Origin: Micrococcus lylae NBRC 15355
GTDB lineage: Bacteria > Actinomycetota > Actinomycetes > Actinomycetales > Micrococcaceae
Assembly: GCF_001570885.1 (NCBI RefSeq)
Contig: NZ_BCSN01000005.1
Location: 1 to 64,000, forward strand
Reading direction: 5' to 3'
Length of the DNA stretch: 64,000 bases
The notes under the pieces: model-generated
Databases searched by the model: none
What the model saw: only the letters and a program-made list of their open reading frames with translations
Told to the model about the DNA's origin: nothing
Program-made: the position numbers and the translations under genes
Part shown: one piece after another, positions 54,208 to 62,817 of the stretch
Layout of the letters: the number at the start of each line of letters is the position of its first letter
Numbering within the stretch: the stretch's first letter is position 1

Positions 54208-55109
54208 TCGGCGTCGTCCTGCTGTGCCTGGCCGCCACCGAGTTCACCGTGGCCCTGCTGGCCGGTCGCGGGCCTGGGGCGGTCCCCACCGCACGCCACC
54301 GGCTCATCGGTCTCGGCGTCGGCGCGGTGGTCGTCCTGCTGACCCTGGTGTTCGTGGCCCTCACCTCGTCCCTCGGAGGGCACGGCGGCTCCGGAGGAGC
54401 CGACGCCGCCCCCGTCCTCCTCGCCGGCGCCCTGGCCCTGGCGGCGGGCTGCGCCTGGACGGCCGCCGGGACACGCGCCTGGGCCTCGCCCGTCCTCGTG
54501 GCGGTGCTCGTCCTGCTGGCCGGCCTCGAGCTGGTGGCCTACGGCGGCCTCCACGTGGCGCTGGGGTCCGGATGGCCGGTGGTGCTCGGCGCCTTGGCGT
54601 TCCTCATCGAGCCGGGCAACCGGATCACCCGTGACGTCCTCGTCCTCGCCGGCCGTCCGTCCACCCAGGACGGGCCGCCAGCCCCCGCCCAGGCACCTGC
54701 AGACGACCCTCGCGACGACGCCGTATCCGAGACCACCGGTGAGGCCGCCGTCGCGGCCGCCGTCGAGGTGCCCCCGGACGCTCCCACAGCCGGGGCCGAC
54801 GCGTCCACCGGCACCACAGAAGAGTCCGGCGCCCCGGACTCCGGCCTGCGCGGCGGCCGCTGGATCGGCCCGGTCGAGCGTCTGCTCCTGGCAGGTCTGG
54901 GCCTGGCCGGCGCCTATCAGGTGGTGGCGGCACTCATGGCCGCCAAGGGAATCGTCCGCTTCCCGGAGATTTCCGCGGACGCGGGCAAGGGCTCCCGCGC
55001 CGAGGAGTTCCTCGTCGGGTCCCTGACCAGCTGGGGCCTGGCCTTCGTCTCCGCACTGCTGATCTTCGCGGCCGCCCACGGCCCGCTTCTGGAGGTGCCC
55101 TCCCCATGA
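54204..55109 (+). CDS. DUF3307-like membrane protein, SatD partner
   Basis: The 301-residue protein has four to five membrane helices in its first 150 residues, an acidic Ala/Pro linker (~155-220) and a conserved-looking end: [34 protein letters not shown], then [22 protein letters not shown]. This end matches what I recall of DUF3307 proteins that sit beside satD in Firmicutes. Function unknown. It overlaps satD and the next gene by four bases on each side. Confidence 0.7.
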   Translation: MIGVVLLCLAATEFTVALLAGRGPGAVPTARHRLIGLGVGAVVVLLTLVFVALTSSLGGHGGSGGADAAPVLLAGALALAAGCAWTAAGTRAWASPVLVAVLVLLAGLELVAYGGLHVALGSGWPVVLGALAFLIEPGNRITRDVLVLAGRPSTQDGPPAPAQAPADDPRDDAVSETTGEAAVAAAVEVPPDAPTAGADASTGTTEESGAPDSGLRGGRWIGPVERLLLAGLGLAGAYQVVAALMAAKGIVRFPEISADAGKGSRAEEFLVGSLTSWGLAFVSALLIFAAAHGPLLEVPSP

Positions 55110-55930
55110 CCGACCCGTACACGTCCGCCGCCGACGCCCTCGCACAGGAGCCGCAGGCCGCCTCCGAGGCGCCCGCCGCCCATCGCGCTCGCTTCCGGGG
55201 CGGCCTCGTCCGGCCCACCTCGGGCCTGGCACCGGGGTTCACCCAGGCGAACTTGATCGTCCTGCCCGCGGACTGGGCCTACGAGATGCTCCTGTTCGCC
55301 CAGCGCAACCCAGCCCCCATGCCGCTGCTGGACGTCACCGACGCGGGCGATCCCACCACGCCGTGGGCACCGGGCGCGGACCTGCGCACGGACCTGCCGC
55401 TGTACCGGCTCTGGCGGGACGGCGAGCTCGTGGGCGAGGTGGCGGACGCCACCTCCCACTGGACCGGGGACGCCGTGGCCTTCCTCATCGGCTGCAGCTT
55501 CGGGTTCGAGTCGGCGTTGCAGGCGGCCGGCGTGCCGGTGCGGAACATCGACCAGGGCCGCAACGTCGCCATGTACCGGACCGACGTGCCGCTGCGCTCG
55601 GCCGGCCGCATGAGGGGGGAGCTGGTGGTGTCCATGAGGCCGGTGCCGCCGCGGCTGGTGGCGCGGGCGGCCGTCGTGTCCGCCGGCGTGCCGCGGGCCC
55701 ACGGTGAGCCGGTGCACGTCGGCGATCCGGCGGCCCTCGGCATCGCAGACCTGGATGCCCCGGACTATGGCGACCCCACCGAGATGCACCCGGGGGATGT
55801 CCCCGTGTTCTGGCCCTGCGGCGTCACCCCGCAGCGCGCGCTCGAGCTGTCACGCCCTCCGTGGGCGATCACGCACGCCCCGGGGCACATGTTCGTCACG
55901 GACCAGCCGGACGGGCGGCGCCCCGCCTGA
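55106..55930 (+). CDS. DUF1445 / YcsI-type D-glutamate cyclase-like protein
   Basis: The 274-residue protein has the family hallmarks [59 protein letters not shown] and [12 protein letters not shown]. The group includes D-glutamate cyclase and putative hydro-lyases. Cys in GCSFGFE and CGVT may be catalytic or structural. It is the last gene of the uvrB-MFS-satD-DUF3307-like run, coupled by ATGA. Confidence 0.88.
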   Translation: MTDPYTSAADALAQEPQAASEAPAAHRARFRGGLVRPTSGLAPGFTQANLIVLPADWAYEMLLFAQRNPAPMPLLDVTDAGDPTTPWAPGADLRTDLPLYRLWRDGELVGEVADATSHWTGDAVAFLIGCSFGFESALQAAGVPVRNIDQGRNVAMYRTDVPLRSAGRMRGELVVSMRPVPPRLVARAAVVSAGVPRAHGEPVHVGDPAALGIADLDAPDYGDPTEMHPGDVPVFWPCGVTPQRALELSRPPWAITHAPGHMFVTDQPDGRRPA

Positions 55931-55982
55931 GCGGTCACCATGACCCTGCGCCGACCTGACCACCGCACGCGGACCGCTTCGC

Positions 55983-55988
55983 TACACT
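55983..55988 (+). promoter_or_regulatory. -10 box of terC
   Basis: TACACT lies about 10 bases upstream of the riboswitch, as expected for its promoter. Confidence 0.5.
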
Positions 55989-55994
55989 GGTCGG

Positions 55995-56136
55995 CGTCGT
56001 AGGGGAGTATCCCGAACACTGCGGACGTCAGCACGCGACCGGAACGCGTGACCATGGTCGGTCACCTGTCGCCGGGAGCCGGACGCAGCGGCCTGAGAGC
56101 GCCATGGAGCGCCGGGCGGAGAGACTTGCGGTCGTT
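55995..56136 (+). ncRNA. yybP-ykoY (manganese) riboswitch
   Basis: The leader has the class hallmarks in order: GGGGAGTA near the 5' side (56002-56009) and GGAGAGACTTGC near the 3' side (56118-56129), with helical segments between. The Mn2+ riboswitch class often controls TerC-family genes, as here. I infer ON switching by Mn2+. Boundaries are approximate, since I could not fold it computationally. Confidence 0.75.
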
Positions 56137-56171
56137 TCCACCTGTCCTGGAGCTGAAAGGCACCGACGATC

Positions 56172-57425
56172 ATGGAGATCAACGGATTGACGTGGGGGCT
56201 GACGATCGCACTGATCGTCGGCCTGCTCGCGTTCGACTACTTCGCCCACGTGCGCAAGGCGCACACCCCCACCATCCGCGAGGCCGCGGTCTGGTCCGCC
56301 ATCTACATCGGAGCGGCCCTCGTGTTCGGCCTCGTGTTCTTCGCCTTCGGCGACACACAGCACGCGGTCGAGTACTACACCGGCTACATCCTGGAGAAGG
56401 CGCTCAGCGTCGACAACCTCTTCGTGTTCCTGGTGATCATGGCGTCCTTCAAGGTGCCCCGCGACTACCAGCAGAAGGTGCTCCTGTTCGGCATCACCTT
56501 CGCCCTGATCTCGCGCACGGTGTTCATCCTGCTCGGTGCGGCGATCATCAACGCCTGGTCGGACGTCTTCTACATCTTCGGCATCTTCCTTCTCCTCGTG
56601 GCCGGCTCCCAGCTGAAGGGGGAGCTCGCCGGCGACGAGGCCGAGGACGAGGCGGACAACATCATGGTCCGCCTGGCCAAGCGCTTCCTCCCGGCGTCCG
56701 AGAACTACGACGGCGACAGGCTCTTCAGCATGGTCGACGGCAAGAAGGTCATGACCCCGATGCTGCTGGTCATGGTGGCCATCGGTGCGACCGACATCCT
56801 CTTCGCCTTCGACTCCATCCCGGCGATCTTCGGCGTGACGCAGGAGGCGTACATCGTCTTCAGCGCCACCGCGTTCTCTCTCATGGGCCTGCGCCAGCTG
56901 TACTTCCTCATCGACGGCCTGCTGGACCGCCTCGTGTACCTCGCCTACGGCCTGTCGGCGATCCTCGGCTTCATCGGCGTGAAGCTCATCCTCCATGCCC
57001 TGCATGAGAACAACCTGCCGTTCATCAACGGCGGCGAGAACGTGCCGGTCGCCGAGATCCCGACCACCGTGTCCCTGCTCGTCGTCGTCGGCGTCCTCGC
57101 ACTGACCGTGGTCGTGTCCCTGTACTCCCCGAAGGGCAAGGCGCTCATCGCGCTGCAGAACGCCGAGAAGTTCGCGCACCGGTACTCCAAGCTGCCGGCG
57201 GACGCCCCCGCGGAGGAGCGCCGCAGGGCGGAGGAGAAGATGGACGAGTGGACCGAGCGGGCCGAGAACGTGGACCAGAAGTGGAAGGACGAGCTGCTGG
57301 ACCACAAGGACACGTTCTCCTCGATCATCCGCTCCGCCCACGAGGCCCGGCTGCAGGACGCCTCGGCCACGGACTCGCGCGGCGTGTCCCAGAAGATCGT
57401 GGCCCAGGACGGCCCGGACGTCTGA
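56172..57425 (+). CDS. TerC/Alx-family membrane protein
   Basis: The 417-residue protein has about nine membrane helices with the TerC core EKALSVDNLFVFLVIMASF and ATDILFAFDSIPAIFGVTQEAYIVFSATAFSLMGLRQLYF, which hold the conserved acidic residues. The family is tied to manganese export and to metalation of secreted proteins, and matches the riboswitch upstream. The C-terminal ~80 residues are a charged cytoplasmic helix (AEERRRAEEKMDEWTERAENVDQKW), longer than in many TerC proteins. Confidence 0.94.
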   Translation: MEINGLTWGLTIALIVGLLAFDYFAHVRKAHTPTIREAAVWSAIYIGAALVFGLVFFAFGDTQHAVEYYTGYILEKALSVDNLFVFLVIMASFKVPRDYQQKVLLFGITFALISRTVFILLGAAIINAWSDVFYIFGIFLLLVAGSQLKGELAGDEAEDEADNIMVRLAKRFLPASENYDGDRLFSMVDGKKVMTPMLLVMVAIGATDILFAFDSIPAIFGVTQEAYIVFSATAFSLMGLRQLYFLIDGLLDRLVYLAYGLSAILGFIGVKLILHALHENNLPFINGGENVPVAEIPTTVSLLVVVGVLALTVVVSLYSPKGKALIALQNAEKFAHRYSKLPADAPAEERRRAEEKMDEWTERAENVDQKWKDELLDHKDTFSSIIRSAHEARLQDASATDSRGVSQKIVAQDGPDV

Positions 57426-57457
57426 GGCCCGCACCGGCTCCTCCGGCTGCACGACGA

Positions 57458-57488
57458 CGGCCGCCCACCTGTTCGAGGTGGGCGGCCG
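57458..57488. terminator. Convergent terminator terC / iminopeptidase
   Basis: A perfect 13-base stem (57458-57470 with 57476-57488) around GTTCG lies between convergent stops. The motif ACGACGACGGCC (57451-57462) overlaps the left arm. Confidence 0.9.
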
Positions 57489-57514
57489 CTTGCGTCACGG
57501 GTGAGCCGCGGGGG

Positions 57515-59008
57515 TCAGGACGTCGTGTCGGTGGGGTCGTCGTTCGGGGCAGGGCTGCCGCCGGCGAGTTCGAGGAGCTCACGGAGGATCCGTGCGCCCT
57601 CGTCGCCGATGCCGTCGTGGTGGAACTCGCCGTACTCCTTGACCTTCAGCCCCTGCACGGCCTCGGCGGTCTCCAGGGAGAGGTCGCGGTCCACGTACAC
57701 GTCGTCGGTGTACACGGCGGCGGCCACCGGCACGGTGTTCTCCGCCAGGGCTTCGACGTCGTAGAGCGGGCCCCAGTCCTGCTTGGCGGCGAGGATCTGC
57801 GTGGCCTCGGCCAGTGGGGCGAGGTCGGAGTCCGCGGCGACCTGCCAGGCGAACACGTGCTCGCCGGTGGGCACCGGGGCGGCGTTCTCGGCGGCGGTGG
57901 CCTCGGGGTCGAAGTCAGGGTGCTCGGCGAGCACGCGCGCGGCGGCCCAGCCCGTGGCGGCGGAGCCGGTGGCCTCGCTGACGGCGTCGGGCTGTGCATA
58001 GATCGCCTCGTGCAGCACGGTGTAGAGCGGGTGGGTGCGGCGCTCGACCATGCCGGCCACCGCCGCGCGGAACGCCTCGGACAGGCGAGGGGTGCCGCCG
58101 GTGGTGTCCAGCCCCTCGGTGAGCAGGTACACGAGCGTGTCCAGGCGGGTGTTGCCACCGAGGTACATGCCGAGCATCTGGGCGCGGGCCACGGTCAGCT
58201 CGCTGCCGTCTGGGAGCATCTCCGGCTCTCCTGCGGCGGCCCGGGAACGCAGGTGGGCCACGATGCGCTTCCAGCCGTCCTCGGCCTGCGGCACTCGGCC
58301 GAAGAACTCCTCGGCACGGGCGCGCATCCGGGCGTAGGTGGCGCGGTAGACCCGGTCCGCGTGACCGGTCACGGGGGCGAGTCCGCCGGTGACCAGCGAA
58401 CGCTCGAGGGACTCCGGGTACCAGGACAGGTAGGACAGCGTGCAGAACCCGCCGAAGGACTGGCCGAGCGTGGTCCAGCGCTCGACCCCCAGGGCCAGGC
58501 GCATCATCTCCGCGTCCCGGACGATTCCGGGGGCACGCAGGTGGACCAGGTAGTCGGCCTGGGCCTGCGGGGACAGGGCGGACAGGGAGGCCACGGTGGC
58601 CGGGGTGGAGGCGCCGGTGCCACGCTGGTCCAGCATGAGCACCCGGTGGGTGCGGCACGCCTCCTTCATCCATCCGCCCAGGCGTGCCGGACGGGTGCCG
58701 CCGGAGCCCGGGCCTCCCTGCAGGTAGAGCAGCCACGGCTTCGTTGCGTCCTCCGCCGAGTCCGAGGCACGGAACTCGCGGGCGAACACGGTGAGGGTTC
58801 CGGCGCCGCCGGGGCCCGGGCCCGTGCCGTCCGCGGTGTGCTCCCGGGCCTCGGCCAGGGTCTGGGAGTGGTCCACCGGCACCGTGAAGCGGTGCTCCAC
58901 GGTCACAGTGCCGTCCAGCAGTGCGATCGTGTCGCCCTGCTCGTGGGCGGCGGGCTCGAGCGCGGCGAAGCCGCGCGGATCGCCGGGGACGAAGGTCTGC
59001 TCGGTCAT
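57515..59008 (-). CDS. Alpha/beta hydrolase, proline iminopeptidase-like
   Basis: The 497-residue protein belongs to peptidase family S33. The oxyanion segment LYLQGGPGSGG, LDQRGTGAST, nucleophile elbow GQSFGG (Ser184), the late acid region YTDDVYVD and EFHHDG histidine complete the triad. Such enzymes release N-terminal proline or hydrolyse related amides. A helical cap lies between about residues 210 and 360. No signal peptide is seen, so it is cytoplasmic. AGGAG precedes ATG 59008. Confidence 0.9.
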   Translation of the reverse strand: MTEQTFVPGDPRGFAALEPAAHEQGDTIALLDGTVTVEHRFTVPVDHSQTLAEAREHTADGTGPGPGGAGTLTVFAREFRASDSAEDATKPWLLYLQGGPGSGGTRPARLGGWMKEACRTHRVLMLDQRGTGASTPATVASLSALSPQAQADYLVHLRAPGIVRDAEMMRLALGVERWTTLGQSFGGFCTLSYLSWYPESLERSLVTGGLAPVTGHADRVYRATYARMRARAEEFFGRVPQAEDGWKRIVAHLRSRAAAGEPEMLPDGSELTVARAQMLGMYLGGNTRLDTLVYLLTEGLDTTGGTPRLSEAFRAAVAGMVERRTHPLYTVLHEAIYAQPDAVSEATGSAATGWAAARVLAEHPDFDPEATAAENAAPVPTGEHVFAWQVAADSDLAPLAEATQILAAKQDWGPLYDVEALAENTVPVAAAVYTDDVYVDRDLSLETAEAVQGLKVKEYGEFHHDGIGDEGARILRELLELAGGSPAPNDDPTDTTS

Positions 59009-59116
59009 GGTGCTCCTTCTGTCGCCTCGGCGAGGCGAGCGCGACGGTCGATGGGGCGGGGGGCGAGGGGCCGTCGTCGGGAGTGAAACGGGGGAGGGAC
59101 GGGCGGCCGGTGCCGG
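59009..59116. other. Gap between helicase and iminopeptidase genes
   Basis: There is no gene and no perfect stem. A reverse copy of the dispersed motif (59069-59079) lies here outside a hairpin. The iminopeptidase gene may be cotranscribed after the helicase or have its own weak promoter. Confidence 0.4.
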
Positions 59117-61744
59117 TCAGCGGGTCTGCCAGCCGGACTCCGGGCGGCCGACGGAGACGACCGTGATGACGGGGCCGGCGGCCTCGTCCGAGGCGTCCAG
59201 GTCCACGACGGCGTTGATGCCGTGGTCCAGGTCCCCGTCGCGGTCCACGAGGACCTGGCGCACGCCCCACCAGCGGGAGCCGGTGAGCTCCACGGGGGAA
59301 GGCACTTCGGGGGAGCGGTCCACCAGGAAGTACTGGGGGCCGCGGGCCGCGGGGCCGTCGTCGATGTCCTCGTGGTCCTCGAAGAAGTCGTCGAGGGCAT
59401 CGGCCCAGTCGTCCGCAGACAGGTCACCGGAGAGCTCGGCGAGCGCGTGGTCCTGTTCGTCGCCGAAGAGGCGGACCCGGTGGAACATGGCGTTGCGGAC
59501 CATGACGCCGAAGATCTGTTCGTTGTCGGTCAACCGCGGCGGGGTCGGCGGGGCGATGGACTCGTGGTCCTTGCGGAGTTCGTCGATGTCCCCGGCCACG
59601 AGGTCCTCCCACTCCTCGAGGAGGGAGGAGTCGGTCTGCTTCACGGTCTCGTCCAGCCAGTCGAGCATGATCTGCAGTTCGTCCGTGCGGGCCTCCTGCG
59701 GGACGGTGTGCCGCAGCGCCTTCACGGCGTCGGTCAGGTAGCGCAGCAGCACGCCCTCGGAGCGGGCCAGGCCGTAGAACTGCACGTAGTCGCCGAAGCC
59801 CATGGCGCGCTCGAACATGTCCCGGACCACGGACTTGGGGGTGAGTTCGAACTCGGCGAGCCACGGGGCGCCGGCCCGGTAGGTCTCGAACTGCTGCTCG
59901 AGCAGCTCGGCCAACGGCATGGGGTAGGTGACCTCGTCGAGGGCGCGCATGCGCTCGGTGTACTCCATGCCCTCGGCCTTCATGGCGGCCACGGCCTCCG
60001 TCTTGGCGCGCTTGACCTGGCCGGTGAGCACCTGGCGTGGCGGGTCCAGGGTGGCCTCGATGACCGAGACCACGTCCAACGCGTGGTTCGGGTCGGCCGG
60101 GTCCAGCAGGTCCAGGGTGGCCAGGGCGAAGGGGGACAGCGGCTGGTTCAGTGCGAAGTCCGGCTGCAGGTCCACCGTCAGGTCCACGGTGCGCCCCTCG
60201 GCGTCGGGCTCGGGCAGGCGTTCGACGACGCCGGTGGCCAGCAGCTCACGGAAGATGCCGATGGCCCGACGCATGAGGATGGCCTGGCGGGCCGGGGTCT
60301 CGTGGGTGCTGCGCAGCAGGCGGCGGACGGCGAGGACGGGGTCGCCGGGACGGTCCAGGATGTTCAGCAGCATCGAGTGGGTGATCTGCATGCGGGAGAC
60401 CAGCGGCTCGGGCTCGGCGGCCACGAGCTTCTCGAAGGTGGCCGGTCCCCAGGAGACGAAGCCGGCCGGCGGGGTCTTCTTCTTGGATCCCTTCATGGAC
60501 TGCTTCATGCGCTTGGCGCGCTCGGCCTCGTCCTTGACGTTCGCGAACCTGGCGGCGGCCTTGCGCTCGGCAGCCCTGTTCTCGATCACGTGCTCCGGGG
60601 CCTGGACCACCGCGTAGCCCTGCGTGTCGAAGCCGGCGCGGCCGGCGCGGCCGGCGATCTGGTGGAACTCCCGGGCCTGCAGGATGCGGGTCCTCTCCCC
60701 GTCGAACTTGGACAGGGCTGTCAGGAGCACGGTGCGGATGGGCACGTTGATGCCCACACCGAGGGTGTCCGTGCCGCAGATGACCTTCAGCAGTCCGTCC
60801 TGGGCCAGCTTCTCCACCAGGCGGCGGTACTTCGGCAGCATGCCGGCGTGGTGGACACCGATGCCGTTGCGGACCAGACGGTTCAGGGTCTTGCCGAAGC
60901 CGGCGGAGAACCGGAACCCGGCGATCCGCGCGGCGATGGCCTCCTTCTCCTCCTTGGAGGCCACGGAAACGGACGCCAGACCCTGCGCCGTCTCCACGGC
61001 GTCCAGCTGGGAGAAGTGCACGATGTACACCGGCGCCTGGTGGGTGGCGACCAGCTCCTCCACCTTCTCCTGCAGCGGGGTCTCGGAGTACTCGAAGCTC
61101 AGTGGGATGGGCCGTTCGGCGTGGGCGACGACGGCGACCTCGCGTCCGGTGCGCTCGTTCAGGTCCGCCTCGAGGCGGCTGGTGTCGCCGAGGGTGGCGG
61201 ACATCAGCAGGAACCGGGCCTGGGGCAGCTCCAGCAGGGGGACCTGCCAGGCCCAGCCGCGGGAGGGGTCCGCGTAGTAGTGGAACTCGTCCATCACCAC
61301 GGTGCCGATCTCCATGCCCGAGCCTTCGCGCAGGGCCCGGTTGGCGAGGATCTCTGCGGTGCAGCAGATGATCGGGGCGTCCCCGTTGACGGTGGAGTCG
61401 CCGGTGACCATGCCGACGTTCTCCGCGCCGAACACGTCCACCAGGGCGAAGAACTTCTCCGAGACCAGCGCCTTGATCGGCGCCGTGTAGTAGGAGACGG
61501 CGCCGTGGGCGAGCGCGTCCGCGTGGGCGGCCAGCGCCACCATCGACTTCCCGGAGCCGGTGGGGGTGGCCAGGATGACGTTGTGTCCCTGGACCAGCTC
61601 CATCACGGCCTCCTCCTGGGCCGGGTAGAGGGTGATGCCCCGGGACGTGGTCCAGTCCGTGAAGGCGCCGAACACCGCGTCCGGCTCGGGGGAGGAGCCG
61701 AGGGACGTCAGGGTGTCTGTGAAGGAAGAAGTCGCGGAGCTCAT
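59117..61744 (-). CDS. Ski2-like DEAD/DEAH helicase with DUF3516
   Basis: The 875-residue protein has a complete superfamily-2 helicase core: Walker A ATPTGSGKS (Lys66), DEFH (152-155), LLMSATLGDTS, GIGVHHAGMLPKYRR, GVGINVPIRT and QIAGRAGRAG. The C-terminal ~470 residues match the actinobacterial DUF3516 extension. The role, probably in RNA or DNA processing, is not established. Near the end DIDDGPAARG is coded by a copy of the dispersed motif (59353-59363). ATG 61744 has TAGGGT 8 bases upstream. Confidence 0.93.
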   Translation of the reverse strand: MSSATSSFTDTLTSLGSSPEPDAVFGAFTDWTTSRGITLYPAQEEAVMELVQGHNVILATPTGSGKSMVALAAHADALAHGAVSYYTAPIKALVSEKFFALVDVFGAENVGMVTGDSTVNGDAPIICCTAEILANRALREGSGMEIGTVVMDEFHYYADPSRGWAWQVPLLELPQARFLLMSATLGDTSRLEADLNERTGREVAVVAHAERPIPLSFEYSETPLQEKVEELVATHQAPVYIVHFSQLDAVETAQGLASVSVASKEEKEAIAARIAGFRFSAGFGKTLNRLVRNGIGVHHAGMLPKYRRLVEKLAQDGLLKVICGTDTLGVGINVPIRTVLLTALSKFDGERTRILQAREFHQIAGRAGRAGFDTQGYAVVQAPEHVIENRAAERKAAARFANVKDEAERAKRMKQSMKGSKKKTPPAGFVSWGPATFEKLVAAEPEPLVSRMQITHSMLLNILDRPGDPVLAVRRLLRSTHETPARQAILMRRAIGIFRELLATGVVERLPEPDAEGRTVDLTVDLQPDFALNQPLSPFALATLDLLDPADPNHALDVVSVIEATLDPPRQVLTGQVKRAKTEAVAAMKAEGMEYTERMRALDEVTYPMPLAELLEQQFETYRAGAPWLAEFELTPKSVVRDMFERAMGFGDYVQFYGLARSEGVLLRYLTDAVKALRHTVPQEARTDELQIMLDWLDETVKQTDSSLLEEWEDLVAGDIDELRKDHESIAPPTPPRLTDNEQIFGVMVRNAMFHRVRLFGDEQDHALAELSGDLSADDWADALDDFFEDHEDIDDGPAARGPQYFLVDRSPEVPSPVELTGSRWWGVRQVLVDRDGDLDHGINAVVDLDASDEAAGPVITVVSVGRPESGWQTR

Positions 61745-61752
61745 CGCGCTCT

Positions 61753-61758
61753 ACCCTA
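61753..61758 (-). promoter_or_regulatory. -10 box of the helicase gene, leaderless type
   Basis: TAGGGT on the minus strand ends 8 bases before ATG 61744, in a 43-base divergent gap that also holds the tam promoter. Confidence 0.5.
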
Positions 61759-61775
61759 TCGGCGGCGGGCGGACC

Positions 61776-61781
61776 TACGGT
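61776..61781 (+). promoter_or_regulatory. -10 box of tam, leaderless type
   Basis: TACGGT ends 6 bases before ATG 61788. It faces the helicase -10 box 17 bases away, so the two promoters must compete for the same DNA. Confidence 0.5.
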
Positions 61782-61787
61782 GGGGCC

Positions 61788-62699
61788 ATGGCCGATCAGC
61801 ATGCTTCCGCCGGCACCGCCACCCACGACGACGGCCCGGTCCCCTCCGGAGCCCCCGGCGCCGGCTTCCGCTGGGATCCGGCGCAGTACGAGGTGTTCGC
61901 CGACCATCGCAGACGCCCCTTCGCGGACCTCACCGCCCGCATCGGTGCCACGCACCCGCGCCGCGTGGTGGACCTGGGCTGCGGCCCCGGCACCATGACC
62001 GAGGCCCTGGCCCGCCGCTGGCCCGAGGCCGAGGTGGTCGGCCTGGACTCCTCGCAGGAGATGGTGGACGCCGCCAACGCCCGCCCAGACCGACCGGAGA
62101 ACCTCCGCTACGCCACCGTGGACGCCCGCGCCTGGTCCCCGGAGCCGGACACCGACGTCCTCGTCACCAACGCGATGCTCCAGTGGATCCCGGAGCACCG
62201 CGAGCTCGTCCGCGGCTGGCTGGCCGACCTGCCCGCCGGCGCCTGGTTCGCCGCCCAGGTCCCGGCCCAGCACCGCAACCCCTCGCACGCCGAGCTGCAC
62301 CGCCTCGCCGCCGAGGAGCCCTTCGCCGCCGTGGTGTCCGGCGAGCGCTCCACGGACACCGTGGCGGAGCCGGCCGACTACGCCGGTGACCTGCTCGCCG
62401 CCGGCTGGGAGGCCGACGTCTGGGAGACCACCTACCAGCAGGTGATGCGCGGCCCGGACCCGGTCCCGGCGTTCACCGGCGCCACCGTGGCCAAGCCGTT
62501 CGTCCACGCCCTCACCGCCCACGACGAGGCCCACGGCCTCACCGGCACGCCCGAGGCCCTCGCTCCGCGGTACCGCGCCGCCTACGCCGAGCGCATGCGT
62601 GCGGCCTACCCGCGTGTGCCCGGCACCGGCGAGGGAGACGATGCCGCCGTGCTCTTCGCCTTCCGCCGGATCTTCCTGGTGGGCCACCGCCCCGGCTGA
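61788..62699 (+). CDS. tam: Trans-aconitate 2-methyltransferase-like
   Basis: The 303-residue SAM enzyme resembles Tam, which methylates trans-aconitate, an inhibitor of aconitase. Motifs are VVDLGCGPGTMTEALARRWPEAEVVGLDSS for SAM and NAMLQWIPEHRELVRGWLADLPAGAWFAAQVP for the post-motifs. The first ~28 residues are unconserved and contain HDDGPVPSGAPG, coded by the dispersed motif (61825-61836). This closely mirrors the insert in RsmB. ATG 61788 is supported by the -10 spacing. Confidence 0.88.
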   Translation: MADQHASAGTATHDDGPVPSGAPGAGFRWDPAQYEVFADHRRRPFADLTARIGATHPRRVVDLGCGPGTMTEALARRWPEAEVVGLDSSQEMVDAANARPDRPENLRYATVDARAWSPEPDTDVLVTNAMLQWIPEHRELVRGWLADLPAGAWFAAQVPAQHRNPSHAELHRLAAEEPFAAVVSGERSTDTVAEPADYAGDLLAAGWEADVWETTYQQVMRGPDPVPAFTGATVAKPFVHALTAHDEAHGLTGTPEALAPRYRAAYAERMRAAYPRVPGTGEGDDAAVLFAFRRIFLVGHRPG

Positions 62700-62709
62700 G
62701 CCGGTGCTT

Positions 62710-62738
62710 GGGCCCGCCCGCAACGGGCGGCGTGGCCC
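62710..62738 (+). terminator. Hairpin after tam
   Basis: CGCCCG-CAA-CGGGCG (62715-62729) is extended by GGGCC/GGCCC outside a small bulge. Confidence 0.5.
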
Positions 62739-62804
62739 CTCGGCAACGTGCCCGGTGCCCAGTCGATCCTGCGCGCCTGCGGGCCCGGCGGCGCCCGGCG
62801 AGGC

Positions 62805-62810
62805 TACCCT
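62805..62810 (+). promoter_or_regulatory. -10 box of the second acyltransferase, leaderless type
   Basis: TACCCT ends 7 bases before ATG 62818. Confidence 0.5.
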
Positions 62811-62817
62811 GGTGCGC

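Noticed and set aside
59222-62389. Plus-strand open frame of 1055 codons opposite the helicase
   Set aside because: It is antisense to intact helicase motifs and then out of frame with tam.
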